A stretch of DNA of 64,000 nt, taken from positions 1 to 64,000 of the forward strand of contig NZ_JAKCMI010000012.1 of the NCBI RefSeq assembly GCF_021412585.1. The letters run 5' to 3'. Positions 53,965 to 62,813 of the stretch are shown piece by piece. The position numbers and the translations under genes are program-made. Below the pieces are notes generated by a model. The model saw only the letters and a program-made list of their open reading frames with translations. It had not been told where the DNA came from and searched no databases. Each line of letters starts with the position of its first letter. Position 1 is the first letter of the stretch. The DNA comes from Halomonas alkalisoli (GTDB lineage Bacteria > Pseudomonadota > Gammaproteobacteria > Pseudomonadales > Halomonadaceae).

Positions 53965-54849
53965 ATGAGACGATTGATTGCCAAGCAAGCGCGTAGGTCA
54001 TTGAGGAGCCTCCGTGACCTGATCTTGCTTTTGACCGTGGCGAGGGGGAGTGTACCGGTCGTTTATTTTGACAGGCAGTTGAACGTCGGTGATGCGATTA
54101 CGCCCTATCTTGTGCAAAAGCTTACCGGCAGGCCGGTCTACCGGGTTCGCTCCAACGTGGTCGTTCATTTGCTCGCAGTGGGTAGCATCATTCATGAGGT
54201 GAGGTGTCGCAGCCTGGTATGGGGTAGCGGCATCCTCGATGCTGAGCGGCTGCCTGGGCGTGACACTCTTGAACGTGCCAGATTTCTGGCCGTGAGAGGT
54301 AGGCTGACGCAGCAGTTGCTTGCGGCCAGCGGGGCCGACGTGGCAGCCGCGGCCATCGGGGATCCCGCGGTTGTAATGCCGCTCTTTTATGAACCGAAAC
54401 GATCGGATCAAGCGTATCGCATCGGTCTGGTGCCCCACTATGTGGACCGGGAAACGCCGCTTGTCCGCTACATGGCAAGCCTGCCCGGTATCAGCCTGAT
54501 CGATGTGAGGCAGCAGCCCGAGCCGTTCATCGATGACATATGCCAATGTGAATTGGTCGTTTCCTCCTCCCTGCATGGATTGATTCTTGCGGATTCCTAC
54601 CGAGTCCCCAATCTCTGGGTGCGGTTCTCAGATGGCCTTGTTGGGGGTGAGTTCAAGTTTCATGACTATTACAGCACCACGGACGCACCAGACTCCCGCA
54701 TTACGCTGATCACGGATCAGGTAGCGGCCGATGAATGCATAGCGGCATTACCAAAGCAGGCCGGGGTGGCAAGGTATCTTGGCGATCCCGAGGATCTGAT
54801 TGCCGCGTTTCCCTTCAACAGGTTCGAGCGAGGGCATACCCATGCGTGA
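53965..54849 (+). CDS. Polysaccharide pyruvyltransferase-family protein
   Basis: 294-residue protein of the polysaccharide pyruvyl transferase family, which adds ketal pyruvate to surface sugars or related groups. Seen: FDRQLNVGDAITPYLVQKLTGRPVYRV near residue 35, VWGSGILDAERLP, FLAVRGRLTQQLL, IGDPAVVMPLFY and the strongly conserved VSSSLHGLILADSYRVP near 205. AAGGAAGTG precedes the ATG. Base composition is visibly less GC-rich than neighbouring genes. It overlaps the glycosyltransferase gene by 8 bp. Confidence 0.87.
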   Translation: MRRLIAKQARRSLRSLRDLILLLTVARGSVPVVYFDRQLNVGDAITPYLVQKLTGRPVYRVRSNVVVHLLAVGSIIHEVRCRSLVWGSGILDAERLPGRDTLERARFLAVRGRLTQQLLAASGADVAAAAIGDPAVVMPLFYEPKRSDQAYRIGLVPHYVDRETPLVRYMASLPGISLIDVRQQPEPFIDDICQCELVVSSSLHGLILADSYRVPNLWVRFSDGLVGGEFKFHDYYSTTDAPDSRITLITDQVAADECIAALPKQAGVARYLGDPEDLIAAFPFNRFERGHTHA

Positions 54850-55813
54850 GCCGACCATCAGCATTGTAATTCCGGCGTACAATGTGGCGCCTTATATCGA
54901 TGCTGCGTTCGATACACTAGCCAGCCAGACGGTGAGACCGTATCAGGTCATCATCGTTGACGATGGAAGTGTGGACGAGACCTGGGAGCGGATTCGCGCC
55001 TACCCTCATCCCTATCGGACGGAGCTGATTTCGACCGAAAACCGGGGGCAGGGTAGGGCCAGGAACCTGGGAATAACCCGAGCCACCGGCACTTACATCT
55101 ATTTCTTCGATGCCGATGATTTGCTGGAGCCCAATTTCATCGAGAGGATGCAGTCTGTCATAGAAACTCGAAACTATCCGGACATTATCTTCTTTTCGGG
55201 CGCTACGTTTTTCGATGAGGGGGCGGAGAGACTGGACGTCGTTGGTAGCTACCAGCGTGGTTTCGACGGCGAATACGTGAGAGCTGTTGACCTCCTTGCG
55301 GCGTTTGAGAAGCATGGTGGTGGCACCTGCAGCCCCTGCCTCTATATCAGCAGGCGCACGATATGGTCGGAAAAGTTAAGATTCAAGGAGCACTATCACG
55401 AGGATGAAGAGATATTCTATCCATTGATTTTCTCTGCCAGACGTTACGTGGTAACTGACGATGTTTTCTTCCAGCGCAGAATTCGTCATGGTTCAACCAT
55501 GACCATACCCAAGAACATGAAACACGTGAAGGGCTTGCATCAACTGCTCGAGTCGCTGCTGATGCTGTACCGAAACCCGTCATATCGTGACTGTCGGCAT
55601 TATATCAGGCGACGGGCGATCTTTTTTACGGGTAAGTACATGAGTATCTGTCGCAAGGCTGGTGTGCGTTATGATCTATCGCTGCTTATGACGATGATGC
55701 TGGGCTTCAGGAATCGGTGGATGTTGGTGAAGATCGCCTTCCATGCCTTAAGCAGTTCTCTGCGCGTCATGATCAAGCGTTATATAGGCAAGAGCAGGCT
55801 GCTTAGCCACTGA
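54842..55813 (+). CDS. Family 2 glycosyltransferase
   Basis: 323-residue GT-A glycosyltransferase. ISIVIPAYNVAPYIDAAFDTLASQ and the nucleotide-binding VDDGSVDETW begin the domain; the metal-binding DxD-type motif is FDADDLLEPNF; C-terminal EHYHEDEEIFYP may hold the catalytic base. The ATG at 54842 overlaps the preceding gene by 8 bp. The C-terminal 80 residues are basic and hydrophobic, perhaps membrane-associated. AT-richer than the surrounding DNA, like its partner; the pair probably decorates a cell-surface glycan. Confidence 0.9.
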   Translation: MREPTISIVIPAYNVAPYIDAAFDTLASQTVRPYQVIIVDDGSVDETWERIRAYPHPYRTELISTENRGQGRARNLGITRATGTYIYFFDADDLLEPNFIERMQSVIETRNYPDIIFFSGATFFDEGAERLDVVGSYQRGFDGEYVRAVDLLAAFEKHGGGTCSPCLYISRRTIWSEKLRFKEHYHEDEEIFYPLIFSARRYVVTDDVFFQRRIRHGSTMTIPKNMKHVKGLHQLLESLLMLYRNPSYRDCRHYIRRRAIFFTGKYMSICRKAGVRYDLSLLMTMMLGFRNRWMLVKIAFHALSSSLRVMIKRYIGKSRLLSH

Positions 55814-55814
55814 A

Positions 55815-55850
55815 GTGGGTGCAGCATGCTCTTGCCAGTGTTGCACCCAC
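55815..55850. terminator. Hairpin between glycosyltransferase and mtnN
   Basis: GTGGGTGCA (55815-55823) and TGCACCCAC (55842-55850), a 9-bp perfect stem with an 18-nt loop, 2 bp after the glycosyltransferase stop and about 40 bp from the convergent mtnN stop. No U-run; possibly a bidirectional terminator. Confidence 0.45.
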
Positions 55851-55892
55851 AAGAGGCAAGAACGGCCCATCCTTGGGTGTCGACACTATTGC

Positions 55893-56624
55893 TCAGCCGA
55901 TGGCGGGTTCGGGTTCGACGTGTCGGGCGAGATGCAAGACCATGGCCTCGACCATGCGTGCGGAGTGGGCAGCCGCTTTTTCCAGGAACTCCTCGAAGGA
56001 GAGGTGGTTGTCGCCGCCGCCGGCGATATCCGACAGCGAGCGGATGACCACGAAGGGGCAGCCATAGAGGTGGCAGGTCTGGGCGATGGCAGCGGCCTCC
56101 ATCTCGGCCGCCAGCATGGTGGGAAAGCGCGTGCGCGTCTTCAGGACCAGTTCGGGGCAGGCCATGAAGACATCGCCGGTGGCGATGAGGCCCTCTGCCA
56201 CGCGCACTTCACCCAGCGCCTCGACGCACTCCCGGGCGACCTTCACCAGGCGCTCGTCGGGCAGGTAGGCCGCGGGCATCATGGGCACCTGGCCATGCTC
56301 GTAGCCGAATACCACGGCATCGACGTCGTGATGGCGCACCTCGCTGGATACCACCACATCGCCGATTTCCAGGCCTTCACCGAAGCCTCCCGCCGAGCCG
56401 GTGTTGATGATCGCTTCCGGCTTGTAGACATCCAGCAGCAGGGTGGTGCCGATGGCGGCATTCACCTTGCCGATGCCTGACTGCAGAATCACCACATCGA
56501 CGCCATGCAGCATGCCATGGTGGAAGGTGCAGCCCACGTGAGTGCGGGTGCGGCGACCTTCCAGCAGCGAGGCGAGGTGGTCGACCTCCTGGGCCATGGC
56601 GCCGATGATGCCGATGCGTTTCAT
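55893..56624 (-). CDS. mtnN: 5'-methylthioadenosine/S-adenosylhomocysteine nucleosidase
   Basis: 243-residue MTA/SAH nucleosidase (Pfs). Typical stretches: RIGIIGAMAQEVDHL at the start (catalytic Glu in the AMAQE region), INTGSAGGFGEGLEIGDVVVS, AAEMEAAAIAQTC (ribose/base contact) and IRSLSDIAGGGD with the catalytic Asp. It removes adenine from SAH, giving S-ribosylhomocysteine for LuxS, the next gene upstream. ATG at 56624 begins at the homology; the earlier in-frame start adds eight residues. Downstream gene of a luxS-mtnN pair. Confidence 0.95.
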   Translation of the reverse strand: MKRIGIIGAMAQEVDHLASLLEGRRTRTHVGCTFHHGMLHGVDVVILQSGIGKVNAAIGTTLLLDVYKPEAIINTGSAGGFGEGLEIGDVVVSSEVRHHDVDAVVFGYEHGQVPMMPAAYLPDERLVKVARECVEALGEVRVAEGLIATGDVFMACPELVLKTRTRFPTMLAAEMEAAAIAQTCHLYGCPFVVIRSLSDIAGGGDNHLSFEEFLEKAAAHSARMVEAMVLHLARHVEPEPAIG

Positions 56625-56687
56625 CTGAGGGGGTGTCTCCCGTGTCACTGAGTCGGAGGGGGCGTGGCCGAAGCCGTCGGGCCGTTA

Positions 56688-57161
56688 TCAGGCCTCGGCT
56701 GCGAAGACCTGGGTCCATTCGCCGCGCTTGGCAAGGAAGCCGCGTGCGATCTGCTTGGCGCCTTCCAGGCTGTGGCTCGCTGCCCAGCCGCACTGCATCT
56801 CGTTGCAGGCGGGCACCTCGTCGGCTTCAAGCACGTCCTCAAGGGTCTTCTGCAGCAGGTTCAGCACGTCCTCATAGTCGTCGTGATTGATCAGCGCGAC
56901 ATAGAAACCGGTCTGGCAGCCCATGGGGCTGATATCGACGATACGGTCCGAGTGATTGCGCGACAGCTCCGCCATCAGGTGCTCCAGGGAGTGCAGCGAA
57001 GGCATCTCCATGTGCTCCTGGTTGGGCTGGCAGATGCGCATGTCGTACTTGTGGATCGTGTCGCCGTTGAGTCCCGTCTTGATATCGGCCAGGCGCACGT
57101 AGGGAGCCTTCACCTTGGTGTGGTCCAGGTTGAAGCTTTCGACGTTCATCTTGTCGCTCAT
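56688..57161 (-). CDS. luxS: S-ribosylhomocysteine lyase (AI-2 synthase)
   Basis: 157-residue LuxS. Zinc ligands are the two His of HSLEH (near residue 57) and the Cys in [13 protein letters not shown] near 123; the catalytic Cys is in MGCQTGFY near 84. It splits S-ribosylhomocysteine into homocysteine and DPD, the precursor of autoinducer-2. It is directly upstream of mtnN on the same strand (63 bp), so both steps of SAH detoxification/AI-2 synthesis are in one unit, with folD 78 bp further upstream. Confidence 0.96.
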   Translation of the reverse strand: MSDKMNVESFNLDHTKVKAPYVRLADIKTGLNGDTIHKYDMRICQPNQEHMEMPSLHSLEHLMAELSRNHSDRIVDISPMGCQTGFYVALINHDDYEDVLNLLQKTLEDVLEADEVPACNEMQCGWAASHSLEGAKQIARGFLAKRGEWTQVFAAEA

Positions 57162-57239
57162 GGGCGGCCTCGGGGCTGGGAAAATGGAAAGGGGCGTATT
57201 CTACCCGAGGTGCGCGCCCGTGTCAGGCGCAGGCTCGAC

Positions 57240-58118
57240 TCAGACAGACAGCGCCTCATGTTCCATGGCGTCATGCATCTCGGCGGCGAACAGGGTGTTC
57301 TCCAGCAGCGAGGCAATGGTCATGGGGCCGACACCGCCGGGCACGGGGGTGATCCAGGAGGCGCGCTCGGCCGCACTGGTGAAGTCGACGTCTCCGACCA
57401 GGCGGCCGTCCTCCTCGCGGTTGATGCCCACGTCGATGACGATGGCGCCATCCCGCACCCACTCGCCCTTGACCAGGCCGGGGTTGCCAACCGCCACCAC
57501 CAGCAGTTCGGCACGCCTGACGTGCTCCTCGAGGTTGCGGGTGAAGCGGTGGCATACCGTCGTGGTGCAGCCGGCCAGCATCAGTTCCAGCGCCATGGGG
57601 CGGCCGACGATGTTGGAGGCGCCGACGACGGTGGCATCGAGGCCGCGTACCGTGAGGCCACTGGCCTGCAGCAGGGTCATGACCCCCTTGGGCGTGCAGG
57701 GGCGCAGCATCGGCAGCCGCTGGGCGAGGCGGCCAAGGTTGTAGGGGTGGAAGCCGTCGACATCCTTGTGGGGCAGGATGTGCTCGAGTATGGGGCGGGC
57801 ATCGAGGTGGTCGGGCAGCGGCAGCTGCACGAGGATGCCATCGACCCGCGGGTCGGCATTCAGGTCGTCCACCAGTGCTTCCAGCGCCTGCTGGGATGTC
57901 TCGGTCGGCAGGAGATGCAGGAAGGAGAGGATGCCGGCCTGCTCGCAGTCGCGGTGCTTGTTGTTCACGTACACCCGAGAGGCTGGGTCGTCGCCCACCA
58001 GTACGACGGCCAGGCCGGGGGTCCGCTTGCCTTCCGCGTGGCGTGTCTCGACCTGGCGAGCAACCTGCTGGCGGACCTGGGCGGCAATGGCCTTGCCATC
58101 GATGAGTTGGGCGGTCAT
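57240..58118 (-). CDS. folD: Methylene-THF dehydrogenase/cyclohydrolase
   Basis: 292-residue bifunctional enzyme of one-carbon folate metabolism (5,10-methylene-THF to 10-formyl-THF). Signatures: [23 protein letters not shown] with the catalytic Lys in the NNKH stretch, [42 protein letters not shown] and the C-terminal [22 protein letters not shown] at 58118 follows AGAGGAAG; a longer frame is not FolD-like. Confidence 0.97.
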   Translation of the reverse strand: MTAQLIDGKAIAAQVRQQVARQVETRHAEGKRTPGLAVVLVGDDPASRVYVNNKHRDCEQAGILSFLHLLPTETSQQALEALVDDLNADPRVDGILVQLPLPDHLDARPILEHILPHKDVDGFHPYNLGRLAQRLPMLRPCTPKGVMTLLQASGLTVRGLDATVVGASNIVGRPMALELMLAGCTTTVCHRFTRNLEEHVRRAELLVVAVGNPGLVKGEWVRDGAIVIDVGINREEDGRLVGDVDFTSAAERASWITPVPGGVGPMTIASLLENTLFAAEMHDAMEHEALSV

Positions 58119-58264
58119 CGTTTCTTCCTCTTGCTTGGGGGGTGGGCTGGCCGGCGGCAGCATCAACCTTGAAAGGAGGCTGGCCGGTGCAGGAAGGGGG
58201 CTGATTTTCGCATGGCGGGGCCGTCAGGCAAAGCGCAAAAAAGGGCCGGCTTGTCAGGTGGCTA

Positions 58265-58292
58265 TTGACCCCGGAAGATTCTCGCGTAGAAT
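58265..58292 (+). promoter_or_regulatory. Sigma-70 promoter of the tRNA cluster
   Basis: TTGACC (58265-58270), 16-bp spacer, TAGAAT (58287-58292), about 45 bp before tRNA-Pro. A GC-rich stretch follows the -10 box, as in stringently controlled stable-RNA promoters. The rest of the folD-tRNA gap holds nothing else I can name. Confidence 0.75.
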
Positions 58293-58344
58293 ACGCAGCG
58301 CTCGATGAGGCCCTGTGGCGGCATCGGGGCCGTGCGAAGACCGG

Positions 58345-58421
58345 CGGGGTGTAGCGCAGTCTGGTAGCGCGCCTGCTTTGGGAGCAGGATGTCGGGGGTT
58401 CGAATCCCTCCACCCCGACCA
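58345..58421 (+). tRNA. tRNA-Pro (anticodon TGG)
   Basis: 77-nt cloverleaf: acceptor CGGGGTG/CACCCCG, D arm GCGC/GCGC, anticodon stem CCTGC/GCAGG with loop TTTGGGA, T arm GGGGG-TTCGAAT-CCCTC, and encoded CCA end. Confidence 0.97.
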
Positions 58422-58489
58422 CAACTTCTTGTTTGTGCGAAGGAACTTGTACAATCAGGGTTGCGGTCAGACGCCATGGAACGTAGAAT

Positions 58490-58566
58490 GCGCCCATAGC
58501 TCAACCGGATAGAGCAACGGCCTTCTAAGCCGTAGGTTGCAGGTTCGAGTCCTGCTGGGCGTGCCA
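58490..58566 (+). tRNA. tRNA-Arg (anticodon TCT)
   Basis: 77-nt cloverleaf: acceptor GCGCCCA/TGGGCGT (one G-U), anticodon stem ACGGC/GCCGT with loop CTTCTAA, T arm GCAGG-TTCGAGT-CCTGC, discriminator G and encoded CCA. Confidence 0.97.
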
Positions 58567-58720
58567 TGCGGCATGTTGTGGCAGCGGCTGTTCCTGATCG
58601 TCTGAGGCGGGATCGCCTGAGGCGCCGAGACAGGATTGTCTGAGCAAGATTGCCTGGGTAAGATTGTCCGGGCAAGAAGGGCGCCGAAATCGCGGTGCCA
58701 GCAGTTCGAGTTATCGTTAT

Positions 58721-58796
58721 GGTGGATGTAGCTCAGTGGTAGAGCCCCGGATTGTGGTTCCGGCTGTCGTGGGTTCGATCCCCATCATCCACCCCA
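58721..58796 (+). tRNA. tRNA-His (anticodon GTG), copy 1
   Basis: 76-nt cloverleaf including the extra 5' G (G-1) typical of tRNA-His opposite the discriminator C. Anticodon stem CCGGA/TCCGG with loop TTGTGGT; encoded CCA end. Confidence 0.97.
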
Positions 58797-58832
58797 TAAC
58801 GATGCTCCAGATCTCGAAGTGGCGCTTGCAGT

Positions 58833-58908
58833 GGTGGATGTAGCTCAGTGGTAGAGCCCCGGATTGTGGTTCCGGCTGTCGTGGGTTCGATCCCCATCAT
58901 CCACCCCA
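58833..58908 (+). tRNA. tRNA-His (anticodon GTG), copy 2
   Basis: Identical to the copy at 58721-58796 along its whole length, 36 bp after it, including the 5' G and CCA. A recent tandem duplication or gene conversion. Confidence 0.97.
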
Positions 58909-59128
58909 TTGCAACCTGGCCTGATCTTCATTCCGCTCTTTTTCTTTCTGTTTTCGCTCCCTGTTCTTCCTGCAGCTGTTCACGCCCGCGTTCCCTGCGT
59001 GCCCGTCTTTCCCGGTATTGCCTCCGGATAGTTTGCTGTTTTCGATGACCTGGTCGCCCAGCGGCTGTGCCGATTGCCTTCGGCCCCTTGTAATCTGCCC
59101 CGATGCCCCAATCCTATGGGCATGGCGC

Positions 59129-59160
59129 TTGCCAGCGCAGGCCGGGATTCTTAGAATCCC
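59129..59160 (+). promoter_or_regulatory. Sigma-70 promoter of tig with overlapping palindrome
   Basis: TTGCCA (59129-59134), 17-bp spacer, TAGAAT (59152-59157). A perfect palindrome GGGATTC-TTA-GAATCCC (59144-59160) covers the -10 box and could be an operator. Start site would fall near 59164, about 50 nt before the tig ATG. The stretch 58909-59128 is pyrimidine-rich with no gene. Confidence 0.65.
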
Positions 59161-59215
59161 TCTTTTGACCTTCCACGCTTTCAATAGAACGCCCCCAGTC
59201 GGTAGAGGACTATTC

Positions 59216-60586
59216 ATGCAAGTTTCCGTCGAAACGCCTTCCCAGATCGAGCGCCGTGTCACGTTTCAGGTGCCAGCGGCCGAGGTCGACGAAGCCGTCG
59301 AGGCTCGCCTCAAGGACACTGCGAAGAACGTGCGCCTGAACGGCTTCCGCAAGGGGCGTGTGCCCATGTCGGTGGTGCGCCAGCGTTACGGTCGTGACGT
59401 GCGCGATGAAGTGGTGGGCGAAGTGATGCGCGAGCGTTACGTCAAGGCCATCTCAGAAGAGAACCTGAATCCCGCCGGTTTTCCCAGCATCGAGCCGAAG
59501 GTGAACGAGGCGGGCAAGGATCTGGAGTTCGTGGCCAACCTGGAGGTCTATCCCGAGATCGAGCTGGCCTCCATCGATGGCACCGAGATCGAGCGGCCTG
59601 TGGTTGACGTGACCGATGCCGATCTCGAGGAGATGATCGAGACGCTGCGCAAGCAGAACGCTTCCTGGGAGGAGGTCGACCGCGTCGCCGCGGACGGCGA
59701 CCAGGTGAAGATCGATTTCCAGGGCTTCCTGGGCGATGAGCCCTTCGAAGGCGGTAGCGCCGAGGGCCACGACCTGGTGCTGGGTTCCGGCAACTTCATC
59801 CCTGGCTTCGAAGCGCAGCTGGAGGGTGCCAAGGCTGGTGACGAGAAGGAGATCAAGGTCACCTTCCCTGAGGATTACCAGGCTGAGCAGCTGGCCGGCC
59901 AGGAAGCCACCTTCAAGGTCAAGGTTCACGCGGTCAAGGGCCAGGCCCTGCCGGAGATCGACGAGGAATTCATCAAGCGCTTCGGCGTGGAAGACGGCGA
60001 TGTCGAGAAGTTTCGCGCCGAAGTGCGGAAGAACATGGCCCGCGAAGCGAAGCAGGCCGTGGACAATCGCGTCAAGCAGCAGGTGCTCGAGGCGCTGAAG
60101 AAGGCGAACGAGGTGCCGGTGCCCCAGGCGCTGGTGCAGCAGGAGACCGATGCGCTCAAGCGTCAGGCGGCCCAGCAGTTCGGCCTGGGTGAGGACTTCG
60201 ATGTCTCCCAGCTGCCCAACGAGCTCTTCGCCGAGCAGGCCAAGGGGCGCGTCCAGGTCGGCCTGCTGCTGGCTGAAGTGATCAAGTCCAGTGAGCTCGA
60301 CGCCACCGATGACGAGATCCGTGCCAAGGTCGAGGAGCTGGCCGAGCAGTACCAGGATCCACAGCAGGTCGTCGACTATTACATGAGCAACGACCAGCTC
60401 AAGACACAGGTCAAGTCAGCCATTCTCGAAGAGAAGGCCGTCGACCAGCTGCTGGAGCAGGCGACCGTCAAGGACGTCGAGATGAGCTATCAGCAGGCCC
60501 TGGCCGCTGCTCAGCAGCAGGCCGAGCAGGATGACGAAGCCGCCAGCGAGGCCGAGGCCGAAGAAGGTCAGGAAGCCAAGAGCTGA
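59216..60586 (+). CDS. tig: Trigger factor
   Basis: 456-residue ribosome-associated chaperone. Order: N-terminal ribosome-binding domain with the signature loop [17 protein letters not shown] (near residue 42), FKBP-type prolyl isomerase domain (about 150-240: [41 protein letters not shown]), then the helical C-terminal chaperone domain and an acidic Glu/Ala tail. AGAGGA precedes the ATG at 59216; upstream in-frame ATG codons cross the promoter. Confidence 0.97.
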   Translation: MQVSVETPSQIERRVTFQVPAAEVDEAVEARLKDTAKNVRLNGFRKGRVPMSVVRQRYGRDVRDEVVGEVMRERYVKAISEENLNPAGFPSIEPKVNEAGKDLEFVANLEVYPEIELASIDGTEIERPVVDVTDADLEEMIETLRKQNASWEEVDRVAADGDQVKIDFQGFLGDEPFEGGSAEGHDLVLGSGNFIPGFEAQLEGAKAGDEKEIKVTFPEDYQAEQLAGQEATFKVKVHAVKGQALPEIDEEFIKRFGVEDGDVEKFRAEVRKNMAREAKQAVDNRVKQQVLEALKKANEVPVPQALVQQETDALKRQAAQQFGLGEDFDVSQLPNELFAEQAKGRVQVGLLLAEVIKSSELDATDDEIRAKVEELAEQYQDPQQVVDYYMSNDQLKTQVKSAILEEKAVDQLLEQATVKDVEMSYQQALAAAQQQAEQDDEAASEAEAEEGQEAKS

Positions 60587-60601
60587 TACCAACGCCGGCC
60601 A

Positions 60602-60642
60602 CCCCTTCCGGGACTGTCGAAACTGGCAGGTACCGGAAGGGG
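60602..60642 (+). repeat. Stem between tig and clpP
   Basis: CCCCTTCCGG (60602-60611) and CCGGAAGGGG (60633-60642) are exact complements around a 21-nt loop, 15 bp after the tig stop. No U-run; may limit readthrough into clpP or protect the tig mRNA end. Confidence 0.55.
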
Positions 60643-60683
60643 GTATTACGCTTCCATTCATCGGATGCAAGGACATCACACTG

Positions 60684-61304
60684 ATGAGCAACGAGTTCGA
60701 GATACAAAACGCCGGCGGCCTGGTGCCGATGGTGGTAGAGCAGAGCGCACGCGGTGAGCGGGCCTACGACATCTACTCTCGCCTGCTGAAGGAGCGTGTG
60801 ATCTTCCTGGTGGGACCGGTTGAAGATCACATGGCCAACCTGGTGGTGGCACAGATGCTTTTCCTCGAGTCCGAGAATCCGGACAAGGATATCCATCTCT
60901 ACATCAATTCACCGGGTGGGGCCGTGACCGCCGGCATGGCGATCTACGACACCATGCAGTTCATCAAGCCGGATGTGTCCACGGTCTGTATCGGCCAGGC
61001 GGCCAGCATGGGTGCTCTGCTGCTGGCTGGCGGTGCGTCCGGCAAGCGCTACTGCCTGAGCAATTCACGGATGATGATCCACCAGCCGCTGGGCGGGTAT
61101 CAGGGGCAGGCCTCCGATATCGAGATCCACACCCGTGAGATACTCGGCATCCGGGACAAGCTCAACCGGATTCTGGCGCATCACACTGGTCAGGATTTCG
61201 AGACGATTGCTCGAGACACCGATCGCGACAACTTCATGGATGGCAAGCAGGCAGCGGAGTATGGTCTGATCGATGCTGTGCTGGATAAGCGGCCCGCATC
61301 CTGA
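60684..61304 (+). CDS. clpP: ATP-dependent Clp protease proteolytic subunit
   Basis: 206-residue serine protease of the ClpXP/ClpAP complexes; forms a double heptamer. Catalytic triad: Ser in [11 protein letters not shown] (near 110), His in MMIHQPLGG (near 135), Asp in [11 protein letters not shown] (near 184). A short N-terminal propeptide is likely removed. ATG at 60684 has AAGGA ten bases upstream; the longer frame overlaps the end of tig. Followed by clpX, its partner, after 75 bp. Confidence 0.97.
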   Translation: MSNEFEIQNAGGLVPMVVEQSARGERAYDIYSRLLKERVIFLVGPVEDHMANLVVAQMLFLESENPDKDIHLYINSPGGAVTAGMAIYDTMQFIKPDVSTVCIGQAASMGALLLAGGASGKRYCLSNSRMMIHQPLGGYQGQASDIEIHTREILGIRDKLNRILAHHTGQDFETIARDTDRDNFMDGKQAAEYGLIDAVLDKRPAS

Positions 61305-61341
61305 TAGCGTGATTCGATACACGCCCATAACACGTGAAAAC

Positions 61342-61360
61342 CGGCGGCTTGAGGCCGCCG
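61342..61360 (+). repeat. Short stem before clpX
   Basis: CGGCGGC (61342-61348), TTGAG loop, GCCGCCG (61354-61360), 20 bp before the clpX start. Could modulate clpX translation or processing of the clpP-clpX mRNA. Confidence 0.5.
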
Positions 61361-61379
61361 AAGTGATAGAGGTACGCGA

Positions 61380-62657
<1,278 letters not shown>

Positions 62658-62696
62658 TGTGCGGCGGGTAATCCCGGCCGATGCTCATGCCAGTGT

Positions 62697-62720
62697 AAGG
62701 GGTCGCCTGAGCGACCCCTT
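62697..62720 (+). terminator. Terminator of clpPX
   Basis: AAGGGGTCGC-CTGA-GCGACCCCTT: perfect 10-bp stem with 4-nt loop, then TGCCTGTCTGTT. Located 40 bp after the clpX stop and about 95 bp before lon. Confidence 0.75.
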
Positions 62721-62745
62721 TGCCTGTCTGTTCCCCGCTCTCTCC

Positions 62746-62773
62746 CTTGCAATGGGGGCCCTGCGCCCCCATT
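62746..62773 (+). promoter_or_regulatory. Possible sigma-32 promoter of lon, inside a stem
   Basis: CTTGCAA (62746-62752), 14-bp spacer, CCCCATTC (from 62767) resembles the heat-shock consensus CTTGAAA / CCCCATNT. The same DNA forms a perfect 9-bp stem AATGGGGGC/GCCCCCATT (62751-62773). lon is a known sigma-32 gene in E. coli. Confidence 0.55.
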
Positions 62774-62813
62774 CCCTTCCGTATCCACCCGATTCGTTTG
62801 AGGAACGTCTGCG

